Below are positions 47,101 through 61,680 of a DNA stretch of 64,000 nt, one piece after another. Position 1 is the first letter of the stretch. Each line of letters begins with the position of its first letter. The notes under the pieces are model-generated. The model was not told the DNA's origin, ran no database searches, and saw only the letters and a list, made by a program, of their open reading frames with translations. This DNA comes from Berghia stephanieae (taxonomy: Eukaryota > Mollusca > Gastropoda > Nudibranchia > Aeolidiidae). The position numbers and the translations under genes are program-made. Location: contig CM067444.1 of the NCBI GenBank assembly GCA_034508935.3, forward strand, positions 100,028,109 to 100,092,108. The letters run 5' to 3'.

Positions 47101-47692
47101 CATTTGTGTCACTTCCAATGTTTAAAATCATTCTTAGAATAACAAGTTTCTTTCGATCATTGGTTTCATTCAAGTGGCAAATTTTTGTCTCTGACCCTTG
47201 ACGAATGTACATGCATATTAATCAGTGCTGATGGTGCTAAAAACTGAAAAGGGAGGAAAATTTTGAATGATAGCCTTTAAGAACCCTTTATTTTTACAGC
47301 ATTCACCCCCCCCCCCCCCACCCCCCCAACACACACACACACACATTTTTAGAGCAATTGAGATGATAGACTATCATTGATACTCTAGCTTACTTCAAGA
47401 GAGTGGGAAACTGCACCTATTTGTTCCACCACACATCAAATCCCTCACTGCCAGTACATTTGATTGAGGGAAATATAACTTTTTTAAAAATATTAAATTT
47501 CTCCTCTGACTCAAAAATCGCGGATTTCCGTGGATCCAAGGAAAACCATCAGCATTGATTAATTACTTACTGTTAAAGGACGATCAGCAGAGTCCATGAT
47601 ATCATCCATCAGACTGTCTGCATAGGCCAGTCTTTCAGCATTAGAATTCCTTCAGGTACGGAAAGAATAAAGAAAATATCAAGAAAATTACT

Positions 47693-47733
<41 letters not shown>

Positions 47734-47844
47734 AGCACAATCTCTCTATAACGACATCATCAGGACCTGAACAAAATGTCGCTTAAGAGAGTTGTTACAG
47801 AGGGGTTGTCCCAAAATTAAAAATTTGTTTTGTTTTATATAAAA

Positions 47845-47880
<36 letters not shown>

Positions 47881-50800
47881 CTTGAAATTCCATTTTCCTT
47901 CTGTAGTTTATCCGTCTTTGGGATTGCTCGGCCACATTAAAACATATTTTTTGTTTTCTGTTTTTTTAATAGACTTACACACAATGGTGACGTTCATGTC
48001 AATGTTTTGTGAAGAAGTCATCGATCACCAAGGTGTCTCACACACACACCACAACCACCAGAAAAAGACAAAGACAATCTACTAAGCACAATATACCAAT
48101 AAATACGAATGTTAAACAGGGGTGAATTTGCATGGTTGTATTTTTACAAGAATATTTTATTTACACTTTTTGGTTAAATATAAAAAGAAAACAAAAAAAA
48201 AACACAGTGCAATTTTTAAAATAAAGGTGTTGATATACAACTGTATGCCAGGTTCCATTATAGAACGACAGGAAGTAAGCTACATCTAAAAATAAACTCT
48301 TTACAAAAAAACATTTTTTCACCCATCTCATCTTTCTTATTTGTTGGTTTATCATAAAAGCCAATTCTTTCATCTCAAGCGTTTCATTGGCCTTTCTTTT
48401 ATAAAGGAGAAATTGAGGCATCAACATTATTTGTCTTGGCCAAATAAAACAGAGCTTAAAATTTTATTCCTTCATTCTTTATTAGATTCCACCCCTCCCC
48501 CCCCCACCTCCCAATTTAATGACACCAGGATGACTCTTTAACAGCTTATAAGTTGTGTGGTTATGTGGTATTGTGGCGTGACACTCACTTTTGGATCGGA
48601 AGGTCCTGGGTTCGAGCCTTGCTTGGCATACAGTTGAGTCCTTGGAAAAGGCTCTTTACTCACATTCTCTCACCGTACTCGGGTGTAAAATGAGTACCTG
48701 GCCATTAACAGCATTGTCTTTGTTGGGAAAAATTGTAATATCTCGTTCTACATGTTACGTGATGCTGTTGGAAAGGGACTCTTTGTAAAGCGCTTTGAGC
48801 ATGTTTAGTAGAAAAATGCACTATATAAATGCTCTATTTATAATTTAAGAAATATATATAACAAACCATGTAATAGACAAAATGAAGAGAATCCCGAGTA
48901 AGAAAATAAGAAGGTATCCTCAAATGTAACCAATTAAGTGGAAAGAAACTCCAATTTAAAACCACTGACCGTTTTTTGAAGCCTGTCAAGTTGATCAAAT
49001 GTATCTTAAGCCATTCGTGTCCATTTGGTCCAAGAGGCTTACCCTTGGCAAACAACAGCATACCTCTCACATTATCACTTCCTGTCATATGATTTTTTTA
49101 AAAATAATCGATTAATTAAACTTTAAATATTTTAAAATAAAAAGAATTTCATGAACAAGGTTGTTTTTAGAGTCAACCGTAAAAGATATATCAGCACAAA
49201 ACAAAAAATTTGGCACAAAACACGTTAATGATGGGCCACAGACACCAAGAAAAAGTAAAACAGGGAGCTAATTCACGATATAGATTTTAGAGGAAATCCA
49301 CCTCTGGACCCTCCTTGAACTCTGGAAAAGTCTCACAGACCTCAGTACAGGATTTACGTCCAAATCTAAACTCCTTCTCATTTCAGGACAAGGTCAGAAA
49401 ACTACATAGAAATGGACAAGAGATTTGTGTGGGAAAAATTGGATCTACCACAGCAATGAACAAAAAATGCATATATATATGTTGTTTTTTTTTAATCTGA
49501 ACATCTAGGATCAAAATCTGTATCAAACCCAAACTTCTACCATTCATTATTAATTTTAAATGTTTGAGAATTTATAAAGCATAGCTTAATTTGGTCATAC
49601 ATCAAATTGAATAAAATGGATTCATACATGGGTGCCAGCAGGAAGAGGTGCTGAAACCTGAAACTAAAATCTCGACACTTTGCCAAACCTGAAAATGTTC
49701 CTACTGAAAATGCGGACTAAACTATACTCTTATTTCATCACCGTTTTTATACCATTATTAAATGATTACACAGCAAACATATTGACACTATGAGGAAATT
49801 AATTTGATTTTAAAACCAACTATTAATACATAGTGAAATACTCACGGTGAAGTTGTCTCTGTCTAGGGGAGCCAAAGAACAGAGAGTACCAGAGGTACTC
49901 CCTCAACATTTTTTGCTATTAGGTTATTTTACTCAAGACACTGAAACCGGAGGTATTTGCTTCAAGATATCACGAAACCGGAAAACAGGCACCCGTGGGT
50001 TCATATCACTTTTCTTTAAAAATTCTGTTTACAAAATACCAAAGCGGAAGGAGAAAATCTAAATTTGGCCCTCAAAATCTGTATATATAATACTGATTAG
50101 AAGCTGTAGCCCCTTAAATTCCCTCTAAATTCAACTCATGGCAGGTCTGATCGAGTCCATAAATTTTGTTACCTAGATGATTGAAGTGTGGCGGGAGTGG
50201 ATAAGTGCGGCCCCTAAAGTCCATGGAATGGGGAAACCAGAATGTCTCATCCTGAACTGAAACAATAATGGGAGAAAGAAATAAAACAATGCTTGAATGA
50301 TCATTTAACTCTCTCCTTGCCAGCTATTTTTAGAATTTTCCCCGAAAATTCACTCCCACTCAACACAAGAATAAACTTTTCTTACTCAAACAAAAAGTAA
50401 CAAATGAGCTGTACAACACAGTGTTTAGTATCTATAGCTGTCATCAAAGCAATTCTCTGAATTTTGTGATGTACAAGAGAGATCAGATTGAGAAAATTGT
50501 CAGTTGCATCGTACCGAATCCAACAATTTTCCTAAGAGTGGTAAGGAGAGGGTTAAAGAGATGGTTTTTTTATATTAATCAAGCATAAAAAAGTCACAAT
50601 ATCAAAATAAAATTCTTTCCACAATTATTTAAAATCTGAAGGCCATGATAGCTCAATTGGTAGTGTACTTGCTTGAAATGCAAAGAGAACTATTGATCTC
50701 AGAGTTTTATTTCACCCATCTGTGCAACCACCAGAATGGGGCAGCTGGATCTGTTAAATCTGAAGGTAAGCACACTATGAAAGACTAGCGTCCTGTCCAA

Positions 50801-53706
50801 ATCTATAGTAGTGATGGCAAATCTGTAACTTTTCTCTGCAATCTCGTGTGTCCCTAATTATGGCTTTTCAAGCAGTAAACCATTAACACATGGTGTTCAC
50901 ATTGTGCCTTGTAGACCATGATGTACACAATTTAGACCACTCATAGAATTGGTATCTTCACAGTCAATTATGTATCATCAAAGTACGAAGAGCCATTTAT
51001 TGAAATCTATGTTTTAATTTTATTCCATTTCTTTAGAAATGAGAAACTGTAAACCTGCCCAAAACCCTTCCCTCATCATCAATTACTATCATCATTCTCA
51101 AATGCCAATGAATTACCATCCCAGTTCTAGTTATCCCAATACACTTCCAGAAAATGAAATAACATTTAAAATATAAAGACTCAATTAATCTTACACTTCT
51201 AACTTTGATAATGTGACCTAATATAACGTTACGATAAAAATTATTATTAACGATATCATTTTTTCAAGTACTAAGGATTCCTAAACGAGCTACATAAGTA
51301 TTATGCTTGTTTACAATTCCTTGAACAAATTTAAAAAGAAAACAGACCTTTAGCAAAGTGACCATACAAAAAAGTCTTGAAGTTGTGTCAGAAGACTACA
51401 AAACTTACAGCAAAGAGTTCCTTCTGACATGAATTGTTCTCAACCTTTTATTCACAAGTAAATATTAAAATAATCTCTATAAAATCCTGCTAGGAAATTA
51501 TTCTCAATGGGTTGAAGATCATAAGGGTTGCTTGTAAAAATATTCATCAGATAAAAGGTTGGTCCTATGGCAGTGAAGATATATTTTTTATATTAGACAA
51601 AATAATTTACAAACCTCCCCTCCACCCAACCCTGCTCCTCACAAATCCTTTTACTAGAGATCAAAGAAAGACTTAATGACCTACAACGGTTGGACTAATC
51701 CACCCACCTTGTTTGCTATGGACAAGCGGTAGAGGTCGCTGCACCAGAGGCCATGCATGTCCCGTTTCTGTTGTTGAAGTTCGAGCCTCTCTTTATACAA
51801 GGTGACTTTCTCTTGGGTGCCCATATCACTTGGTGGAATTAAAGTTCAAAGTTTACATAAATATTTAAAGCAGCAATACTCCTATAATGGGTTACATACA
51901 CATCATTTGCAAGATTTTATAGCCATTTTAGCACCAGTAAAAAGATGGTTAACAAATTGTAGATCTGACTTGAAAGCCCCTTAGGAAAAGTAAGACAAAG
52001 GGGAACACTTTAAATAAGGGATAGGAGTAGATTTTGAAGCGCAATCTATCAATATGTCTAGTCTAAAAATAGCCCTATCCAGAGAAATCACAAGTTCCCG
52101 TCAAGACGGAAGCACTCAAATGCTTACCAAAAAAAATATTATAAATCAATTACACAGCAGCATAGAAAGTCTAAACAGTATCCTGTAAACACAAAAGTCA
52201 AAAGATGTCAGTGTTCCTGCCCATTTTAATATACTTGGACTGGCATTATTTATGCTATTAAAGAAATGTTGTGAAGTGCTGTGAGCATGTTTAGTGGACA
52301 TTAGCTTATTAAACGCTCAAGTGTTATCTTTTTTTCTTCTTTAAAATATGTTTGATTATGCGACAGAAATAAGCCGATATACTTACGATTTGATAATGGG
52401 CAGGGGAGGCAGTACACTGGAAGGTGGGGATAGCTTGAGATTGGGATCTCCATTGGATCGGAAGATTTCAATTTGCAAGTCTAAAATCTGGAACAATAAA
52501 ATTTCACAAAGAAGGTGGTGTGAGCAATAATGAAAGCTATTATGTTTTTTTTTTTAAAAAGAAGAAATAAAAATAAATAAATAAAGAAAATCACATCAAC
52601 AATGCAGCTGAATAATGATTTATTATTAAGTGCTATCAATGTCTTCAATTAATGAGAGATTAAAGGATATGACAGCCATACAACAATTTTCTATAAGGTG
52701 CGGTGCTAAAATAAATCTGGGTCAAACTGGCAGATATTAAGAGCTACGGTTAATGACGTCAGGTTCTACAGCCAGAAACAGAAAACAACAATGATTGTTT
52801 CCCCCCCCAATAGGGTGATTTTCTGTCCACCTGCCAAATCTAGATTTTATCTAAACGAAGAACTCATTAACATTGTTACACCCTTCTTTCCATCCATTCC
52901 TTTGAAACATCTAATTTAATCACTATGATAAAACAGGAAAAAAGGTTTGTGCTTGTATTAGGTATAAAAGGTTTAAACTATTTTTTAAAGCATCTTTTTT
53001 TTTGCATTCAAAAATATATAATTTTCTTGTGAAAATGTTTAAAAGCACACGATACTAACCTGTTTATTTATTTTCCAAGCACAAGCACTTAGCGTGTTGA
53101 GACTATCCAACACAGCTGTGTAACGCGAACCATTAACCCTTTTTAGAGGGTCATGATGGTTTAAGTCATTTCCCATACGAATCAAGGCATCTAAATGGCA
53201 AGAAATCACAAAAAATGTGAAATAATTAATTTGACTGTCCATATATAATCATCGTGATCAATGAAATAAAGATGAATTTTTTTTTAAACACACTTGCCAA
53301 AGTAAACAAACTAAAGTCTATAACTAATTAATAAAATCTGAATTTCAAGAAAGTAAAAATCTGTACTTACCCTAAAAGCATGATTACCACCCATATATAA
53401 GTAATTATATCTTTAAAACTTTTTAGAATTGATGTAGTGTGATTCAATTTAGTCATAAATCTATTTCTGAGTAATACAGAAATATTTGTATCATTTTCGT
53501 CAAAACTTTAGGTTTAATATCTTGATCGGAAGAGAAAAAGCTGAATTTGGCCTACTTAGGGCCCCAAAAGAAATGATATTCTGATGTGCAAGCATGTATG
53601 TTCGTGTATGTCCGTGTCTGAAATGTAAACGTGTCGATGTTCATTCTATGAAACAAACTGAGCATTGTTTACCTTACATGAATTCCCTTTAATTTGGACA
53701 ATAAAG

Positions 53707-53754
<48 letters not shown>

Positions 53755-53757
53755 ATA

Positions 53758-53802
<45 letters not shown>

Positions 53803-53805
53803 ATA

Positions 53806-53852
<47 letters not shown>

Positions 53853-54485
53853 CATTATTATTAAACCTGTATGAGTGGCAAGTATGTAAAAAAATGGGTT
53901 TTTTTTTTTTCTTCTTAAAATTAAAAAGAATATCGAAATATTAAACTCACAAGAACCAAGTAGAAGTCCTCCCATATTTTTGGACATCCAAGGTATGGGT
54001 GGCACCAGCATGGGAACGATGTTAGGCTCGAAGTGAAACTTCTCTGTGGTTTCCACCTTGAACAACTTGCTGACAACAGGGTGGATCTGTGAAATTGTTG
54101 AACGTGTTATAGTTTAATGAAAAATTAAAAGTTTAATGAACTTCTTAAAAAGAGTCAGTTGGTGGCAACTTTTGACTCAGTCATCTTAGAGTAGAGCATC
54201 TTCATTTTCAACAGGCCCGACTCAACAAATATGGTATGAAGATAATGTAAGGCAAAATGAATTTAGTAAATATTTTAAAGAATGCCAATTAAATTGACAA
54301 AGAAAATTAAATCTAAATTTAAATTTATTTTATATTTGTAAAAATATAATCTAAAAACTTGTATATCAATCTGTACAAAAAATTGTCTTATAATTTTAAG
54401 ATTTGCCAGTTGGCACAAATTTAACAAGGACTGTATGGAACAATATTAACCCTCAACCCTATTTTTTTTTAAGGATAGATTATTA

Positions 54486-54570
<85 letters not shown>

Positions 54571-57500
54571 CATTATTATAATTATTATTGTTATTATAAA
54601 AAATATCATCTTTGCTATTCCATAATAAAATCAACTTTCTGTGAGCTAGTGCTAAGTGAATTTCTCACAAAGTGTAAAAGATTATATGTCACCTTGACTT
54701 CGGGCATCTTGAATGTTGTTACATCTGGACGATAGATGGTGCAAAATGCTGGAACCAATCGTCTGCCAAAGATAAGAAATAGGGGGACATCAATTGAAAT
54801 CAGAACTGCTGAGTATACACTTCAAATTTTAAAATTGTAGTTCTTCTGAGCCATAAGGCCTATGGAGCCAGACTTCATCCTGATTTCTGAATCATTAAAT
54901 GGATAGAAACATTGCTTGCTACCCTCTTCTGGTCGATGTTGGGTAGACAGAGGGGTCAAAATAAACTCGAATGCACTCATTAGTAATAAAGTTGTCTAGG
55001 GATAAATAAAAAATACTGATTTGATGCTGCCTATCTAAACACCAACATTATAAATTACCTCTATGCATACCTGCCACAGGTATTACTAAAGAAAATCTGA
55101 ATAATTTTGGTTAAAAATCTTTAAATCTTTCTACTTACGAATTGCTAATTGTCATTATAATTCATGTTAAGAATTGATCACGTATCTATTTATTATAAAA
55201 CAACATTTTCAACAATTTTCCTCCAAAATTCAGATTAAAAAACCTTAATGTGGACCCCCCCCCCCCCCCCCCCCCCAATATCAATTAGGTCAATTTAAAA
55301 CTATTTTTCTAAAAATCTGTATGTATCCATATTAATATTAAATATGCATAAAAGACAGGGCTTAAGTCAAAAAAAGTTAAAGCTATCAGTGATTGATAAT
55401 GGATACTGTCGACGGTCAATACAGTTGAGTGAGTGTTCATTATTTAATAAAATTTCTTAAATCCTTCATTTTGAAAAAGAGAGAAAAAAATAAATCTACC
55501 CGTGGATCCAATCTACAAAGTTAAACCATTATCTGATTTTATTTGTAAAAATATACACCTACGGCGACCTTGGCAATATGTTGTTATCTCCCTTTCCCTT
55601 TATCCTTGGCTATTTGAGCAGCTGCAAACAAGGCTTTCCAATACTCTTCTCTTGGCCCCTTGTTTACCCAAAACACAGCCTTGACCAACACCCTGAGTTT
55701 GAGGTCTTTCAAAGCAATACCAGTGTGACTTTTATTCCTATCCCAGCCATTCCTGTAAAGCTGCAGTGATGGCCACTCAGAGGCCTTTTCTTTTCCCCAG
55801 ATCCAGAACCCTATTTTCTAATGATTAAATATCAATAAATTGGCATGTCCTAATAGAAATGCACTTCAATTACTCACTTCTGTTTCCTTGGCTTGAAGAG
55901 AAATGCATCAATTTTCAAGTCATACAGAATCAAATCCAGCAGAAATTTGCCAACCTGGGAACAGATTCAAAAGAGAATTTCAACTTTTAATTAATCCTTA
56001 ACAATAATAGGGGGCGAAGTGGCCGAGTGGTTAAGGCATTGCACTATGATCCGGTTGAACCGGGTTCGAGCCCCGCTTAAGGCACTTTCGTTTTTTTCCT
56101 TCAGCAAGATTATTAACCCCCAATTTGCTCACTTGGATAACATGGGTGATTCCTGTTGACATCAGACATCTTGTTTGATGAGTTATCTATATTCCTTCGT
56201 GGAATGCCTAGGCGACGATATCTTATGATATCGTGGCGAAAAAGGCATAATTTTTTTTTTTAACAATAATAAGTACAAGGACCCACACATAAGATATGTC
56301 TTGAGTTTGTTCACACACAGAAATCATCCAACCCTAATAAATATTGTTTATACACGAGCTGTCCAATTACAATTCTTAGAGTGTAAAACACAATCGGTGG
56401 CAATCACATTCTCTTGGTGATGTTATGATTATGATGACAGTGATGATAGCGGTTGTTGTTCTCATCAACATTCTAATTAAGACGATGACAACATCTCATC
56501 AACATTCTAATTAAGACGATGATAACATCTCAACATTCTAATTATGACGATGACAACATCTCATCAACATTCTAATTATTACGATGACAACATCTCATCA
56601 ACATTCTAATTATGACGATGACAACATCTCATCAACATTCTAATTATGACGATGACAACATCTCATCAACATTCTAATTATGACGTCATCAACATTCTAA
56701 TCATGAACATGACAACATATCAACATTCTAATTAAGACGATGACAACATCTCATCAACATTCTAATTATGACCATGATAACATCTCATCAACATTCTAAT
56801 TAAGTAGATGACAACATCTCATCAACATTCTAATTATGACCATAACAACATCTCATCAACATTCTAATTATGACCATGACAACATCTCATCAACATTCTA
56901 ATTAAGACGATGACAACATCTCATCAACATTCTAATTATGACCATGACAACATCTCATCAACATTCTAATTATGACGATGACAACATCTCATCATTATTC
57001 TAATTATTACGATGACAACATCTCATCAACATTCTAATTATGACGATGACAACATCTCATCAACATTCTAATTATGACGATGACAACATCTCATCAACAT
57101 TCTAATTAAGACGATGACAACATCTCATCAACATTCTAATTATGACGATGACATCTCATCAACATTCTAATTATGACGATGACAACATCTCATCAACATT
57201 CTAATTATGACGATGACAACATTACCAGAAAAAAACAATATAATCATGCTGATGATAAAACAAATCATAACAATGAGACATTAAAAAAAAATACTCTTAC
57301 CATTTTAATTACATGCCTTGGCCATTTTTTCATTGAAGAATCCTGAATGAATAAAAATGAAAGAAATTATGGATGTGACCAAAACAAAACAAAACAAAAA
57401 AACGTGAGAGACAACAGCATTCAGATTTCGATTTTTGAAAAGGAAGGCAACCAATAGCAGTGTTTTTTCGGGGGTGGGGGGGGGGGGGGGGGGGTGTATT

Positions 57501-60044
57501 TATACCATTTCAATGACCCTGTGTCAGTGAAAATTTGAAACCAGTTTGAGACAAAATTGATTTAGAGGTTGATGATTCTTTTTTTTTTTTTTTTATTTAT
57601 TTAAGATTGATTAAATAATGTTTTAAAACACTTGTTTTCAACAAAACTGACCACCAGAATAGGAAAATGCATCACCTTTTAAATGTCTATTACAAAAGAC
57701 GTCTAACTTAAACGTTATTTTTTTTGTTTGTTTGTTGCTTTAGGTCTCTTCCAACACAATTGAGGTTATATGAGAGACCGCTGAAACAAAAAAACAAGCA
57801 ATCTAACAAAAATAGTACAAATGTAAATCAAAATCATAACCTAAAGATATCATAAGCTAAATTATAAATAACCAAGAACAAACAGGCAGAAGATTTACAG
57901 AAAAAAAAAATATCCCCTGTCAAAAATACAATCACAAACCAAAGAAGCAGGATAGGCTAGTAAAGAGAAGAAAAACGACATCACTATCGGATCGTACACC
58001 CATGCGAACATCATAGGTATATGATTCAAGGGTGATGCTCCCATCCAACCACCCGCATGGCACAAAACCGAAGGGCTAGAGCTCAGGTGGTCACTGGTTC
58101 GGATAAGTAAGTTAAATGTCTATGCAAGGGGGTACATACCAAATTAATTGTGTCATAATGACTAGTCATGGCAGCAGCCCATAACTTCCTGTGGGTACAT
58201 ACCAAATTAATTGTGTCATAATGACTAGTCATGGCAGCAGCCCATAACTTCCTGTGGGTACATACCAAATTAATTGTGTCGTAATGACTAGTCATGGCAG
58301 CAGCCCATAACTTCCTATGGGTACATACCAAATTAATTGTGTCATAATGACTAGTCATGGCAGCAGCCCATAACTTCCTGTGGTTACATACCAAATTAAT
58401 TGTGTCATAATGACTAGTCATGGCAACAGCCCATAACTTCCTGTGGGTACATACCAAATTAATTGTGTCATAATGACTAGTCATGGCAGCAGCCCATAAC
58501 TTCCTGTGGGTACATACCAAATTAATTGTGTCATAATGACTAGTCATGGCAACAGCCCATAACTTCCTGTGGGTACATACCAAATTAATTGTGTCGTAAT
58601 GACTAGTCATGGCAGCAGCCCATAACTTCCTATGGGTACATACCAAATTAATTGTGTCATAATGACTAGTCATGGCAGCAGCCCATAACTTCCTGTGGTT
58701 ACATACCAAATTAATTGTGTCATAATGACTAGTCATGGCAACAGCCCATAACTTCCTGTGGGTACATACCAAATTAATTGTGTCATAATGACTAGTCATG
58801 GCAGCAGCCCATAACTTCCTGTGGGTACATACCAAATTAATTGTGTCATAATGACTAGTCATGGCAACAGCCCATAACTTCCTGTGGGTACATACCAAAT
58901 TAATTGAATCACAATGACTAGTCATGGCAGCAGCCCATAACTTCCTGTGGGTACATACCAAATGAATTGTGTCATAATGACTAGTCATGGCAGCAGCCCA
59001 TAACTTCCTGTGGGTACATACCAAATTAATTGTGTCATAATGACTAGTCATGACAGCAGCCCATAACTTCCTGTGGGTACATACCAAATTAATTGTGTCA
59101 TAATGACTCGTCATGGCAGCAGCCCATAACTTCCTATGGGTACATACCAAATTAATTGTGTCATAATGACTAGTCATGGCAGCAGCCCATAACTTCCTGT
59201 GGGTACATACCAAATTAATTGTGTCATAATGACTAGTCATGGCAGCAGCCCATAACTTCCTATGGGTACATACCAAATTAATTGTGTCATAATGACTAGT
59301 CATGGCAGCAGCCCATAACTTCCTGTGGGTACATACCAAATTAATTGTGTCATAATGACTAGTCATGGCAGCAGCCCATAACTTCCTGTGGTTGTCGAGC
59401 AAAGAATTCTTGTCCAGGTAACCTTCAGCAAACTGGTCATACAGCTTGGTCATTTTATCAGCCATGCCTGCCTTGACCCTGGATTCAGTGCTGTACATGC
59501 GGTTGACATGGTGACCCAGGGATAAATGACATACAGCCTGGGTTGGGCTGTAAGCCTCGGAAAACATCTCTTGCATATGCTGAGTGAAAAGATAAAATGT
59601 AAAACCATATATGAACTAAATAAAGGAATTTAAACAATATATATATACGCCAAGTGCCAAAGTGGTTATAAAGTCGAGGTAGACTGATTTTTTGGGGATG
59701 GTTTTTTTTCTTGTATTGTTCTTTCTTGCTTTGTCTGGCACCTCGTTCAGATCTTTATAAAGTTACTGTAGCCTGTAGGGAAAGAAGAGGGGTCATGGAT
59801 TTGAGCCCCACTTCGTGCACATTCACGACCTTTCCTTGGACAGATTGTTAAGCCTAAGGCTGCTTACTAGGCAGACATGCCAAATTGAAAACTTCAAATT
59901 TAGTAACTTTTAGTAATTTGACAAGGAAATTTGTAATTTCTGAAATTGTGTACGAACAACCACAATATCATTATTATAATCATTATTATAGTAGTAATAG
60001 TAATAGTAGCAGTAGTAGTATACTAGTAGTTGTTCTTCTTCTTA

Positions 60045-60117
<73 letters not shown>

Positions 60118-61607
60118 GTATTACTAAGAATTAAAAGTTCGTAATTTTCCATAAAATTTAGTATTTGGCGATGAAATTTGTCTAAAATTCGTAAAATTAC
60201 GAACAATTTGTAAGATTTGACATGTATGACTAGGTCAACATGGGATATCAGGCCTTGCATTCGATACGTTATCTATAATACTCCATGGAATGCCAAGGCA
60301 AAGACATCTAACAATGCTGCTTGGAAAGGAATAATTTCCACTTTCAAAAATATCAGAACATATATTCAACCCATCTATTTTGGCGTTTTGTTTTTTTCAA
60401 ATCAATTGGTAACAATAACTCAGACCTGCCAACCCTCCACATTCCAAAAGTGGAATCAGAATGCCTGAAAACAGGAATTTGAGACAAAAAATAGGAATTT
60501 CATCTCTTTCAACAACCCCCCCCCCCCCCCCAACCTCTTTGCTCTTTTTAAAATTATTCTGACCATTATCATCATTTTTGAAAATTGGAATTTTAGAGAC
60601 AATGGCGGAATAATACAAAAAGGAAGTCTGAAAATAGGAATGATTCCGCCAAAAGCAGAAGGGTTGGCAGGTATGAATAACTATATGATATAAAAGTATA
60701 GTAGCACTGTGCAGAGGCTTTGTTATCCCTTCTGATCTGAAGTTCCTGTTTGAAAATATGGAAGGGTTCAAACAGTGGCGGAGAAGATTCCAAGAACAAT
60801 CCACCAATGTCAACTTGACATGACCACCTCAAAGTCCTATCAAGACACTAGCAGTAGTTCCACCACATACTGTTTACAAAATGCTTATCAATAAGACAAT
60901 GATAATCAAGTACAAAGAGATGGATTAGATGATATACAAGGGGGGAGGGGGGAAAGGTCATCAATCACAATAAGTCAAATCCATTTGTTTATTTCCCTCT
61001 TCCCTCTCAGCAAAATACAACAGGCAGGGCCTAAGAGAAATCCGAATGGTTTCATTCCAGAACCCAAAGACTCTTGGAAAAGACAAATGATATAGGGGTT
61101 TAGAAGATAAGTTTAAGATTTTTTGACTGGCCGTGCGTCATTTTAATCAATTGAAAAAAAAGGTAAAAAATTTGAAGTCAAAATTTTATAAATGCTTTTT
61201 TGTGCACAGTATTTGGGGGTATCTTTCTTGGTTTATTTATATATATAACTTTCAAAAAGCTATTTAATTGGAGCAATGATATCTGAACAATGCTTTCCCA
61301 ACTGTGCACTCAAAGTTATAAATTACCTTGAAGATGATGTCAACATAAACATCAGGGGGGAATAGTTTCAGGTAAGGATAAACTGTCATCCACACATTAT
61401 CTGAAAGAACATTGGGAAGACTAAGCATCAGTGACATATGAAGAATAAAAGCATAATGATTACTTTCTAATAATTGAGACGAGTTATATAAAGATAAAAA
61501 GACTATAATTTAAGAAAGCCTGGTGTTTCAATTGGCATGATTCTGTTTAACTACCTCACTCTGAAAACCCAGCAATATAATAATAATAAAAAAAAAATAA
61601 AAAAAAA

Positions 61608-61680
<73 letters not shown>

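Larger units (their letters stand above)
59640..60330 (+). mobile_element. Old tRNA-derived SINE split by a MITE
   Basis: The left part has a tRNA-like head (CCAAGTGCCAAAGTGGTTA, GGATTTGAGCCCC) and GATTGTTAAGCC. The right part, from 60229, continues GTCAACATGGGATATCAGGC and TCCATGGAATGCCAAGGC as in the copy at 56010. The MITE at 59872-60228 separates them. Confidence 0.65.

Noticed and set aside
56010-56080. A functional tRNA-Ser/Leu gene
   Set aside because: No credible anticodon stem and variable arm; the sequence continues into a SINE body and has a 12-bp target duplication.
56460-57222. CRISPR-like array (34-bp units)
   Set aside because: Units are contiguous without unique spacers, in a eukaryotic intron; a minisatellite.
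58083-59576. 497-codon minus-strand frame as a separate repeat protein gene
   Set aside because: Its first 81 codons are a POLRMT exon with acceptor and donor in the right phases; the rest is the tandem array in the intron, open because 63 is a multiple of three.
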